Assembly (NCBI GenBank): GCA_040219575.1
Contig: JAVJSD010000010.1
Location: 28,142-92,141 of the forward strand
From: JAVJSD01 sp040219575
GTDB lineage: Bacteria; Planctomycetota; Planctomycetia; Pirellulales; Pirellulaceae
Reading direction: 5' to 3'
Length of the DNA: 64,000 bases
This document shows positions 56,592 to 64,000 of this stretch, piece after piece. Position 1 is the stretch's first letter. Each line of letters begins with the position of its first letter. Both the position numbers and the translations under genes were made by a program. Under the pieces are notes generated by a model. That model saw only the letters and a program-made list of their open reading frames with translations. It did no database searches and had not been told where the DNA came from.

Positions 56592-58334
56592 ATGCGTCGC
56601 CTACTTGCTGCCTTGTTTCTGCTTACGTTGATGTTGGTGTTTGTGGGCTGCAGCCCGTCGGACATGGTGGGCGGTAACTCCAGCGGACAAGGCGGCGGCG
56701 TATCCAACGGCGGTTCCTCGTCGGACGACAGTTCCTCCGATCCTTCCGACGATCCGTCCAGCAGCGGCGACGAGTCGGGGGACGACAGCGCGCTGGACTC
56801 GGTGCCCGACGAGGAAAACCCCGACGAAATGGGCGAGGACGACAGCGCTTTGGATTCCGTGCCGGACGAAGAATTTCCCGACGAGTCGCTTGACGATCCG
56901 GGCTCGGACCCGGCGCTGGATGACCCCGGGTCGGACCCGGCGCTCGACGATCCCGGTTCGGATCCGGCGCTGGATGATCCCGGATCGGACCCGGCGCTCG
57001 ATGACCCCGGTTCGGATCCGGCTCTCGACGATCCGGGAGGCGATCCGGCGGCTCCCCGACCGCAGCGCCCGGCGCGAACGACCCCCAAGACGTACGCCGA
57101 TATGGCGCTGGTGGAGTTTCAAGACGGCCATCAGCAGAAGGCGTTTGAGTATCTCTACGCTCACGTGCTGCACAACGACCAGGCGGCGAGCAACATGAAG
57201 CTGCACTGGTTTCCGGCCGGAAAGCGGCCCACCATCGCCGTCCGTTGGGCGGTCGGCATCACGTTCACTCCCGCGCGTCAGTACGACGGGCTGCCGATCG
57301 AGTTCGGCCAACCGGTGTCGAAGCTGACGGGCGATCCACGGCGTCCAAACTCGATTCGTCTGGAGAGCGGCACCCGAGTCAAAGAGCCGCAAAACGCCGA
57401 GCAGGCCATGAAGGTGTTTACGGGCTCGTTCGGCGAGAAGATGCTGCAGCGCATCTCGCAAGGCGTCAAGGCGGGCGACTTCGGCGACGTGCTGCGAATC
57501 GCGCCGGCCGTCGATCCCCAGGCGAACCGTCACAACCAGGACTTTGTCGGCGATCCTGCACTCGACGATCCCGCTTTGGAAGATCCGGGCCTCGAAGATC
57601 CCGGCTTGGATGACCCGGGACTCGACGACCCGGGTTTGGACGATCCGGGGGACGGCGGCGGCGGCGGATCACGGACGGCTCGCCGCACGGGGGGCGTTTA
57701 CGCGGGATACGTCGGCGACACGCCCAGCCTAGTGCAGGGTATTTCGTTCATCGGCGTCGGCAACCGGGAGCAACTGCTCGACCGTGTGAAGCGTGATCGC
57801 GCCGAGGTGCTGCTGGTGTTCGAAGTTTCGACCCTGGTCACCAACAGCGGCCTGTTCAACACCATGATCGAGCCGAAGGTGTACGACGCCGTGAAGGGCG
57901 TCGAGCTGTTCAAAGGGAAAGAAGTCAACAATCTGCAACTCGCCTTCGCCAAGGAGAACCCGCGGCAGAAGAATCCCGTGGACGAGGCGCTGGAAGGCTT
58001 CACGCGCTTTGTCGAAGAGCAGATTCGCGTTCAGCCGATGCCGACGCTCCGGCCCGAACATGCCGTGGGGCGCGTCGATATTCTGGTTTCGACGAGCCAC
58101 GTCAAGCCGCTCTCGACCCTGGCCGAGGTGTTGTACTACTACAAGCAGGGACTGATCGACGTGGAGAAGCTGAACGAGGCCTACGGCAAGTTGATCGGTC
58201 CGGAGGACGGCAAGGACTTGGCGCTGGGTTCTCCCGAGGAGCGAAAGGCGGTCCTGGAAGGACTGCTGCATGGCGGAGCGGCCGGAATCAAGGAAGGCGA
58301 GAAATCGGCGCCGCCCGTCTTCTTCGGCTCCTGA
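56592..58334 (+). CDS. Acidic-repeat lipoprotein
   Basis: The 580-residue protein begins with a short signal peptide and lipobox (VFVGC, cysteine at about residue 20), so it should be lipid-anchored. A Ser/Asp-rich low-complexity stretch leads into tandem 9-residue repeats DDPGSDPAL (about residues 101-150). A folded region follows (about 170-310), then a second acidic array (DPALDDPALEDPGLEDPG and related, about 320-352) and a C-terminal domain (about 360-580) with VEVSTLVT-like strands (LLVFEVSTLVTNSGLF), a helical region and RVDILVSTSHVKPLSTLAEVL. I recognise no family. The Asp-rich arrays could bind calcium or act as spacers. The gene is monocistronic and convergent with the GYF_2 gene. 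Confidence 0.72.
   Translation: MRRLLAALFLLTLMLVFVGCSPSDMVGGNSSGQGGGVSNGGSSSDDSSSDPSDDPSSSGDESGDDSALDSVPDEENPDEMGEDDSALDSVPDEEFPDESLDDPGSDPALDDPGSDPALDDPGSDPALDDPGSDPALDDPGSDPALDDPGGDPAAPRPQRPARTTPKTYADMALVEFQDGHQQKAFEYLYAHVLHNDQAASNMKLHWFPAGKRPTIAVRWAVGITFTPARQYDGLPIEFGQPVSKLTGDPRRPNSIRLESGTRVKEPQNAEQAMKVFTGSFGEKMLQRISQGVKAGDFGDVLRIAPAVDPQANRHNQDFVGDPALDDPALEDPGLEDPGLDDPGLDDPGLDDPGDGGGGGSRTARRTGGVYAGYVGDTPSLVQGISFIGVGNREQLLDRVKRDRAEVLLVFEVSTLVTNSGLFNTMIEPKVYDAVKGVELFKGKEVNNLQLAFAKENPRQKNPVDEALEGFTRFVEEQIRVQPMPTLRPEHAVGRVDILVSTSHVKPLSTLAEVLYYYKQGLIDVEKLNEAYGKLIGPEDGKDLALGSPEERKAVLEGLLHGGAAGIKEGEKSAPPVFFGS
56892..57050. repeat. 27-bp tandem repeat array encoding DDPGSDPAL
   Basis: Five to six 27-bp units encode the nonapeptide DDPGSDPAL, with synonymous differences (CCG/CCC, GGC/GGG/GGT/GGA) between units. 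The synonymous drift suggests the array is old or its peptide is under selection. A related but shorter array lies at about 57551-57650. Confidence 0.85.
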
Positions 58335-58391
58335 GGGCTGCAACAAAGGGCAGCGCCCAAAGGCTGCGACGAAGCCACTACGACGAAGTCA

Positions 58392-59384
58392 CTACGACGA
58401 GAGCAAGGGACTGCTCCAGGCCGCCCCGTAAACGAACAGGCTGAACGTCACGATCGCCAGCATCACCAGGCAGATCCAGCGTTCGGCGCCTTGTCCGGCG
58501 AAGCCCACCGCCAATAATCCCGGCACCAGCACCAGCGCGCCGAACACGAACAGTAGGCTGCGCCAAAAGGCCCACGTGCGGTTGTCGTCTTTCGCCGTCG
58601 CGGCCGCGGCCCGCAAGTCGGCCCAACGGTCCACGAGCAGGCGCGCCTGCTCCTGCCGCTTCGATTCGTTGAGATTGGCCAGATCGGTTTGGGCCTGCTG
58701 CAGGCGCTGCGCCTGTCGCGAATCGCTTTTTAGTTTTTCGATTTGGGCCTCCAACTCCATCCGCTCGCGGTTCCACTCCTGTTGGAAACGTTGCTCCTCG
58801 ACCTGCGCCAGCGAAGTAATCCGCGCCGTGTAGCTGTCGAACACCGTATCGCAACCCTTGGCGGCCAGCACCAACAACAGCCCCACCACGGTCAGCGCTA
58901 CGCCGGCGTGGCGGACATACTTGAGCACTTCCTGCGTCCAACGACTCGGGGCGGCGGGTGTGCGACGCTGCGGAGACGACTGGGCCGCGCCGCGCATGCC
59001 GGCCGGGGTGGAAGACGCACCCGACATCGGCACCCGCGGCACCCCGCTGGGCGTGGAGTCCTCGGCCGGCGGACCGTCGATCCAACGGGCGGCGCGGGAG
59101 GCGGGGCTGGCCGACATCTTGTCCTTGGCGGCCGAATCCCGATCGGCGGGAGGCGGCGTGCGCTGACCTGAATCGGAATTGCTGGAGGCGGCGGGGGGTG
59201 CGACGGGCGTCTCGGGAATCAGGCCCTTGATTTGCGCCGCGGCGGTCCAGTCGCCCATGCCGTCTTTCCACACCAGGTCGACCGGCTTGATCTTCCCCTT
59301 GGCCGCCAGGGAACGGAGTTCGGCCGTGGTGACGGGGCCCTTCTCCTGATCGTTTTGCGCGTAATACCAAACAGCGTCGGACAT
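58392..59384 (-). CDS. GYF_2 (DUF4339) domain membrane protein
   Basis: The 330-residue protein starts with a GYF_2 domain (about 5-52, VWYYAQNDQEKGPVTTAELR, then DLVWKDGMGDWTAA), a fold that typically binds proline-rich peptides. A Pro/Ser/Ala-rich linker (60-150) precedes one membrane helix (about 160-180), a coiled coil (about 190-250, QVEEQRFQQEWNRERMELEA and on) and two more hydrophobic helices (about 272-292 and 298-325). The function is unknown; the domain order suggests a scaffold at the inner membrane. ATG 59384 starts the frame. It is convergent with the lipoprotein gene and divergent from the kinase pair. Confidence 0.82.
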   Translation of the reverse strand: MSDAVWYYAQNDQEKGPVTTAELRSLAAKGKIKPVDLVWKDGMGDWTAAAQIKGLIPETPVAPPAASSNSDSGQRTPPPADRDSAAKDKMSASPASRAARWIDGPPAEDSTPSGVPRVPMSGASSTPAGMRGAAQSSPQRRTPAAPSRWTQEVLKYVRHAGVALTVVGLLLVLAAKGCDTVFDSYTARITSLAQVEEQRFQQEWNRERMELEAQIEKLKSDSRQAQRLQQAQTDLANLNESKRQEQARLLVDRWADLRAAAATAKDDNRTWAFWRSLLFVFGALVLVPGLLAVGFAGQGAERWICLVMLAIVTFSLFVYGAAWSSPLLSS

Positions 59385-59522
59385 TCCAGGGTGCTCCAGT
59401 TGGCCCGATTCTAACCGCCGCTGGGGGGAAATTCACTCCCTTCTCGCGGCGAAGCGCTCGCAATGCGGGAGATATCGCCGGCGCGGTGGGGCGCGGACGA
59501 TGATTCCCGAAAAACCCTTGCC

Positions 59523-59551
59523 TTGCACACGGTTAGACGTCTCGTTAAAAC
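59523..59551 (+). promoter_or_regulatory. Candidate promoter of the kinase pair
   Basis: TTGCAC (59523-59528) and TAAAAC (59546-59551) lie 17 bases apart, 63 bases before ATG 59615. Both hexamers are only partial matches. Confidence 0.35.
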
Positions 59552-59614
59552 CGGTTGCTGCGTGGGGCGTCGGCTCCCCCGCTTCGGCGAGCACAACCCC
59601 GGAGAGACCCATTG

Positions 59615-60841
59615 ATGAGCACCGTTGACGAGATTCGCCAGGGATTGGTGGAAAGCGGTTTGATGAGCGAAGAGACCGTCGACGGTTATCTCGCCGCCTG
59701 GCAGGCCCTCGACGACGATGAGCGAAAGCCGTCGTCCGACGCCGACGCCGAAGCGGAGCAGTTCGTGCATTGGCTCATTCAAAGTGAAGTCGTCACCGAA
59801 CTCCACGGCGAGGCGCTGCTGGCCGGCTATACCGGACCATTCGTGCTCGGCCCCTACCTGGTCAAGGAGCAGATCGCGGGCGGCCGCGGCGGCGGCGTGT
59901 TCCGCGCCGAGCACGAGGAATTCAATCAACCGGTCAGCCTGAAGATCTTCCCTCGCGCGGTCAGCACCGACGAGGCGAAACAGGCCCGCTTCGGCCGCGA
60001 AGTCCGCATCGTCTCGGAGCTCGACCATGCGAATGTCGTGCGGGCCTTTCAGGTCGGCCGGTTGGGCGATATCTACTACCTGGCCCTGGAAAGCCTGACC
60101 GGCGAAACGCTGCGGTCGAAATTGATGCGCGAGGGCCGCCTGCCTTACGCAGAGGCCTGCCGGTTGATTCGCGACGTCGCCAAGGGGTTGGCGCACATGC
60201 ACGAACACGAAGTCATCCATCGCGATCTGCGGCCCGACAACATCTGGCTCACCAGCGAGGGAAAACCCAAGATCATGGAGTTCGGCGCCTCGGTCGACGC
60301 GTTGGCGCACATCGACGAGGTCGAAGACGCGGAGGACGAACAGTCGCCCACGATCGATGATATGGTCGTCACCCGCTACGACTACATGCCGCCCGAACAG
60401 GCCTACGACGAGAATTGCGCCGACGCCCTCAGCGACATCTACTCGCTGGGCTGCATCCTGTACCACTGCCTCACCGGGCGGCCGCCGTTTATCGACAAGC
60501 ACCCCATCAAGAAGGTGCTGCGGCACGTGTACGATCAGCCGACTCCGCCCAGCGAGCTGTTCGACGATATCCCCCGCCCCATCGACGACACGGTGGCCGG
60601 CATGCTGGCGAAGCAATACGAAAAGCGCTTCCAAAAGGCGGAAGACGTCGCCTGGGCGCTGGAGCAGTACGTCGGCCCGGAGGGCGACGATGAGCAGGTG
60701 GCCGTCGTCGACGTCAGCCCGCAGTACCTGCAGTGGGCCCAGTCGCAGACCGCGAAGGCGAGTCAACCTTCGAACCAGGCGGAGGGCGCGTCGCCCGAAT
60801 TGACCCGGTTCCTCGATTTCATTTCCGAGCGGAAACGCTGA
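59615..60841 (+). CDS. Ser/Thr kinase-like protein with altered DFG motif
   Basis: The 408-residue protein has a small helical N-terminal segment (about 1-70) and a protein-kinase domain (about 75-365). The glycine loop is GGRGGGVF (89-96), the lysine is K110 (VSLK), and the catalytic loop is HRDLRPDN (202-209), with Arg in the usual Lys position. The DFG triad is replaced by E222-F223-G224, so the magnesium-binding aspartate is a glutamate. An acidic insert (about 233-250, IDEVEDAEDEQSP) sits where the activation segment would be. Catalysis is therefore doubtful. ATG 59615 follows GGAGAG at a usable distance. The next kinase starts 14 bases after its stop, so the two are surely co-transcribed. 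Confidence 0.85.
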   Translation: MSTVDEIRQGLVESGLMSEETVDGYLAAWQALDDDERKPSSDADAEAEQFVHWLIQSEVVTELHGEALLAGYTGPFVLGPYLVKEQIAGGRGGGVFRAEHEEFNQPVSLKIFPRAVSTDEAKQARFGREVRIVSELDHANVVRAFQVGRLGDIYYLALESLTGETLRSKLMREGRLPYAEACRLIRDVAKGLAHMHEHEVIHRDLRPDNIWLTSEGKPKIMEFGASVDALAHIDEVEDAEDEQSPTIDDMVVTRYDYMPPEQAYDENCADALSDIYSLGCILYHCLTGRPPFIDKHPIKKVLRHVYDQPTPPSELFDDIPRPIDDTVAGMLAKQYEKRFQKAEDVAWALEQYVGPEGDDEQVAVVDVSPQYLQWAQSQTAKASQPSNQAEGASPELTRFLDFISERKR

Positions 60842-60855
60842 TAGCCGCCGCGTCC

Positions 60856-62211
60856 ATGAGCGAGTTCGATCCGTACTATCATTGGCTGGGAATCACGCCC
60901 AAGGACCAGCCGCCGAACCACTACCGGCTGCTGGGGATCGATCGGTTCGAAGAGCACGTCGAAGTGATCTCGAACGCGGCCGATCGACAGATGATGTTCC
61001 TCCGCAGTTTCCAGTCGGGCAGGCATGCGCTGGCCTCGCAGCAACTGCTCAACGAACTCGCCGCGGCGCGGGTCTGCCTGCTCGATCCAGAGCGAAAAGC
61101 CGCCTACGACTCCCGCCTCCGCGAAGGGAGTGAACGGTCGGACGACGAGCACGACATCGAACGCCAGGCTGCCGCGTTTGGTGAGTACGTGTTGGTCGAC
61201 CACCTCGCCAGCGACGCCAGCGGACAGATTTTCAAGGCCGAGCATCGCCGCATGGACCGCGTGGTGGCGATCAAGGTGCTCTCCTCGCAGGCGGTCACCT
61301 CGCCCGAAGCCGTCAACCGTTTCCTGCGGAAGACGAAGATCCTGGCCCGGCTCTCGCACCCCAACCTGGTGTCGGCGTACGACGCCGGCGAGCGCGACGG
61401 CATCTACTACCTGATCATGGAGTACGTCGACGGCTGCGATCTGCTGGAGTTGATGAAGCGGCACACGACGTTGCCGCTGCGGCACGTGGTCGACTACATG
61501 CTGCAGTCCGCCATGGGGCTCGGCTTCGCCCACCAGCACGGCATCGTGCATCGAAACGTCAAGCCGAGCAATCTGCTGGTCGACAACAACGGCATCGTCA
61601 AGGTGATCGGCATGGGGCTGGCGCTGTTCCGCGACGAGCAATCGCTGGCCGAAGCCAGTGAAAAGGGCCGCGTGCTGGGCACCATCGACTACATGGCGCT
61701 GGAGCAGGCCATCGACTGCACCAGCGTCGACGCCCGGGCCGACATCTACTCGTTGGGCTGCACGATGTACACGGCGCTGACGCGCAAGCTGCCGTTTCCG
61801 ATGGAATCGCCCAAGGAGAAACTGCTGGCCCACCGCGACGCGCCGATTCCCTCGATCCGCGCCCAGCGCGACGACGCGCCGGAAATACTCGATGAAGTCC
61901 TGCAGCGGATGATGGCCAAGCGGCCCGAGCAGCGCTTTCAATCGATGGAGGAAGTCGTGCAGGCGCTGCAGGCGGTCGAGAAGGTGCTGCTGGGAGGCGC
62001 CGCCTCACTGCCCGGCGCCACACAACCCGGCGCCGCACAACCCGGCGCCGCATCGCCCGATGCTGCGCTGCCCACCGCGGCGCCGGTCGATCCGTCGAAG
62101 GCCGCCCCTGCTCCGCCCCAATCGCAGACCACGGCGCCCACGGGCGAAGAACTCAATAGTTTCCTGAGCGGCCTGGCCGAGGACGAGCCGCACTGGAAAC
62201 GTCGAAAGTGA
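60856..62211 (+). CDS. J-like domain plus pseudokinase
   Basis: The 451-residue protein begins with a planctomycete J-domain-like segment (about 5-90), including YYHWLGITPKDQPPNHYRLLGI and a LLNELAAARVCLLDPERKAAYD stretch. A kinase-fold domain follows (about 108-400). Lysine K140 (VAIK) is kept, but the catalytic loop reads H232-R233-N234 in place of HRD, the DFG site is G252-M253-G254, and the glycine loop is degenerate (HLASDASGQIFKAEH). The peptide-binding segment reads ALEQ, where most kinases have SPEQ. Missing both catalytic and metal-binding aspartates marks it as a pseudokinase. A Pro/Ala-rich tail with GAAQPGAASP repeats ends the protein. It directly follows the EFG kinase in the same operon. 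Confidence 0.85.
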   Translation: MSEFDPYYHWLGITPKDQPPNHYRLLGIDRFEEHVEVISNAADRQMMFLRSFQSGRHALASQQLLNELAAARVCLLDPERKAAYDSRLREGSERSDDEHDIERQAAAFGEYVLVDHLASDASGQIFKAEHRRMDRVVAIKVLSSQAVTSPEAVNRFLRKTKILARLSHPNLVSAYDAGERDGIYYLIMEYVDGCDLLELMKRHTTLPLRHVVDYMLQSAMGLGFAHQHGIVHRNVKPSNLLVDNNGIVKVIGMGLALFRDEQSLAEASEKGRVLGTIDYMALEQAIDCTSVDARADIYSLGCTMYTALTRKLPFPMESPKEKLLAHRDAPIPSIRAQRDDAPEILDEVLQRMMAKRPEQRFQSMEEVVQALQAVEKVLLGGAASLPGATQPGAAQPGAASPDAALPTAAPVDPSKAAPAPPQSQTTAPTGEELNSFLSGLAEDEPHWKRRK

Positions 62212-62236
62212 AGCGCGGCGAGCCAGGCCCCGCCGC

Positions 62237-63628
62237 TCAAAACTCCGCGCTGCCGGGCGTCCGCGGGAAAGGGATCACGTCGCGGATGTTCCCCATGCCG
62301 GTGACGAACTGGATGATCCGCTCCAACCCCAGCCCGAAGCCCGAGTGCGGCACGGTGCCGTACCGCCGCAGGTCGAGATACCACCAGTAGTCTTCAGCGT
62401 TGAGGTTCTGCTCTTTCATCCGCGCCTCGAGCACGTCCAGCCGATGTTCGCGCTGGCTGCCGCCGATGATCTCGCCCACCTTGGGCACCAGCACATCCAT
62501 GGCCCGCACCGTTTTGCCGTCGTCGTTGACGTACATGTAAAACGGTTTGATGCTCCGCGGATAGTCGAACAGGATCACCGGACAGCGGAAGTGTTGCTCG
62601 GTGAGGTAGCGTTCGTGCTCCGACAGCAGATCGACGCCCCAGCGGACGGGAAACTCGAACGGCTGGCCGCATTGCTCCAGAATCTCGATCGCCTCGGTGT
62701 AGGGCACCCGCCGGAACTCGCTGTCGGCGATGTGCGCCAGCGTCTCGAGCACCGTGTTGTCGATGCGGTCGTTGAAGAACTGCATGTCCTCCGGACACTG
62801 CGCCACGACGTCGCCAAAGATTCGCTTCACGAACCGTTCGGCCAGGTCCATGTTGTCGGAGAGGTCGTAGAAGGCCATCTCCGGTTCGATCATCCAGAAC
62901 TCGGCCAGATGCCGCGAGGTGTTGGAGTTCTCGGCCCGAAACGTGGGCCCGAACGTGTAGACCTTGCCCAGGGCGCAAGCGTAGATCTCGGCTTCGAGTT
63001 GCCCGCTGACGGTCAGGTACGAGGGACGTTGAAAGAAGTCGAGCCCGTAATCGACCTTCCCTTCGCCCCGCGGGAGCTTCTCCAGATCGAGCGTGGTGAC
63101 GCGGAACATCTCGCCCGCTCCCTCGCAATCGCTGGCGGTGATGACCGGTGTGTGCACATACAGAAAGCCGTCTTCCTGGAAGAAGTTGTGGATCGACCGG
63201 CTGACGCAGTTGCGGACCCGGGCGATGGCGCCGAAGGTGTTGGTCCGCGGCCGCAGATGGGCCCATTCGCGCAGTTTTTCAAAGGAATGACGTTTCTTCT
63301 GCAGCGGGTACTCCTGCGGGTCGGCGTGGCCGTGCACCACCACCCGCGAGGCGTGCATTTCGGTCTCCTGGCCCTTGCCGCCCGACTCCTTGATCTCTCC
63401 CTCGACGGTCACGCTGCAACCGGCGGTGAGCGCCTTGATCTCCTGTTCGTAGTTGGGAAGGTTGGCGTCGGCGACGACTTGAATGTTGCCCAACGTGGTG
63501 CCGTCGTTCAGCTCCAGGAAGCTGAAGCCCCCCTTGGAATCGCGGCGGGTGCGAATCCAGCCGGCCAGTTCCACTTGGCGGCCGATCGCATCGCGGGTGC
63601 GCGCTGCGGCAATCGAAAGTCTTTCCAT
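62237..63628 (-). CDS. asnS: Asparaginyl-tRNA synthetase
   Basis: AsnRS charges tRNA-Asn with asparagine; it is a class IIb enzyme. The 463-residue protein has the N-terminal OB anticodon-binding domain (VELAGWIRTRRDSKGGFSFLELNDGT, residues about 19-45), the motif 2 region (TFRAENSNTSRHLAEFWMIEPEM) and motif 3 (FGLGLERIIQFVTGMGNIRDVIPFPR near the C-terminus). Its presence implies direct Asn-tRNA formation. ATG 63628 starts the frame. It is convergent with the pseudokinase gene with a 25-base gap. Confidence 0.97.
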   Translation of the reverse strand: MERLSIAAARTRDAIGRQVELAGWIRTRRDSKGGFSFLELNDGTTLGNIQVVADANLPNYEQEIKALTAGCSVTVEGEIKESGGKGQETEMHASRVVVHGHADPQEYPLQKKRHSFEKLREWAHLRPRTNTFGAIARVRNCVSRSIHNFFQEDGFLYVHTPVITASDCEGAGEMFRVTTLDLEKLPRGEGKVDYGLDFFQRPSYLTVSGQLEAEIYACALGKVYTFGPTFRAENSNTSRHLAEFWMIEPEMAFYDLSDNMDLAERFVKRIFGDVVAQCPEDMQFFNDRIDNTVLETLAHIADSEFRRVPYTEAIEILEQCGQPFEFPVRWGVDLLSEHERYLTEQHFRCPVILFDYPRSIKPFYMYVNDDGKTVRAMDVLVPKVGEIIGGSQREHRLDVLEARMKEQNLNAEDYWWYLDLRRYGTVPHSGFGLGLERIIQFVTGMGNIRDVIPFPRTPGSAEF

Positions 63629-64000
63629 CGAGGCGCTCCGTGCCAGGTCATGGCGAAGTAGGGATGCATCGGCCCGTGCGCGACACGCCGCGCCGCCGAC
63701 CAGGGAAGCTGCATCCTAGCGTTCGAGCGTCGCCAATTCAAAGCCCGACAGCGGCCCGGTAGTGGGCTAGTTTGAACGACACGTAACGTCACAACGGTAC
63801 GTCCGCGTTGAGCAGTGGGATGCTTCTTGAGGAAAGGCCTTCGGTGACTGAGGGCCGTTCACGGCCCTTTTCCGCCGAAGGCGGTGTTAGGCCCGGCGTT
63901 CACGCCGGGCTTGCGAGTCACCGGCGCTTCTCCGCCTCAGGGCCGTTCACGGCCCTTACCCGGTCATGCGGGCTTCAGCCCTTCGAGCGAGGCAAGGTGT
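63629..64000. other. Region upstream of asnS with palindromic hairpins
   Basis: These last 372 bases have no gene. The left part (about 63629-63800) should contain the asnS promoter, though no good hexamers were found. The right part holds a series of short perfect hairpins described separately. The window ends inside this region, so the true extent of the repeat cluster is unknown. Confidence 0.5.
63851..63957. repeat. Cluster of hairpins sharing a GTTCAC loop
   Basis: AGGGCCGTTCACGGCCCTT occurs at 63851-63869 and again at 63939-63957, with GCCCGGCGTTCACGCCGGGC between them (63891-63910) and a small CCGCC...GGCGG hairpin at 63872-63884. The stems differ but the central GTTCAC stays, an unusual pattern of covarying stems with a fixed loop. 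Confidence 0.8.

Noticed and set aside
1..64000. tRNA and rRNA genes
   Set aside because: I looked for T-arm sequences of the GGTTCGAATCC type and rRNA-like conserved blocks in the gaps between genes and found none. A tRNA search program would be decisive.

Overview
The window comes from a planctomycete chromosome, most likely of the Pirellulales type. The GC-rich DNA carries several families characteristic of the phylum: two DUF1587/1592/1588/1585 cytochrome proteins each followed by a DUF1552 protein, a DUF1549/DUF1553 protein, a BBP7 beta-barrel, a TIGR03067-like protein, a TIGR02604 propeller, SHD1 and GYF_2 domains, large Ser/Thr kinases and several ECF-type sigma factors. Lipoproteins of the LptE and BamD type point to a Gram-negative outer membrane. 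No rRNA, tRNA, CRISPR array, prophage or transposase gene was recognised. The names rest on reading motifs; no database search was run.

Layout. 1-80 is the 5' end of an exported protein running off the window. 354-1628 encodes a formylmethanofuran dehydrogenase B-like molybdo/tungsto-enzyme subunit. 1681-6972 (minus) holds a PIG-L deacetylase, pyrE, a DUF1992 protein, a DUF1549/1553 protein and a PDZ protein. 7596-9023 is a BBP7 outer-membrane barrel with a strong terminator. 9259-14006 is a translationally coupled DUF1592-DUF1552 pair. 14470-16680 has an esterase, a duplicated TIGR03067-like protein and a small membrane protein. 16743-19618 (minus) is an ECF sigma factor coupled to a receptor-like kinase. 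20016-21275 is a PQQ-type propeller.

21890-28005 looks like one transcription unit: ECF sigma, FecR-like regulator, SHD1-DUF1592 cytochrome and DUF1552 protein. 28624-29205 is another sigma-like protein. 29361-37384 is an informational cluster polA-coaE-rho-rnr. 37432-42665 (minus) carries three small exported coiled-coil proteins, a trypsin-like protease lacking a signal peptide with a small partner gene, and a zinc-ribbon membrane protein. 42849-47976 has a radical SAM protein, a HEAT protein and a membrane-anchored VWA protein. 48126-48980 is the NAD(P)HX dehydratase. 49008-53727 (minus) is folP, lptE, bamD-like, recO, scpB. 54451-58334 has a TIGR02604 propeller and an acidic-repeat lipoprotein. 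58392-62211 has a GYF_2 membrane protein and two kinases with altered catalytic motifs. asnS closes the window.

Recurrent themes are extracytoplasmic cytochrome-type catabolic modules with dedicated sigma/anti-sigma control, kinase signalling with unusual accessory domains, and many dispersed palindromic intergenic repeats of at least five types. The most interesting leads are the sigma plus zf-HC2-kinase-STN-like fusion, the tandem kinase pair with degenerate catalytic residues, the protease with a detached small domain, and the palindromic repeats.
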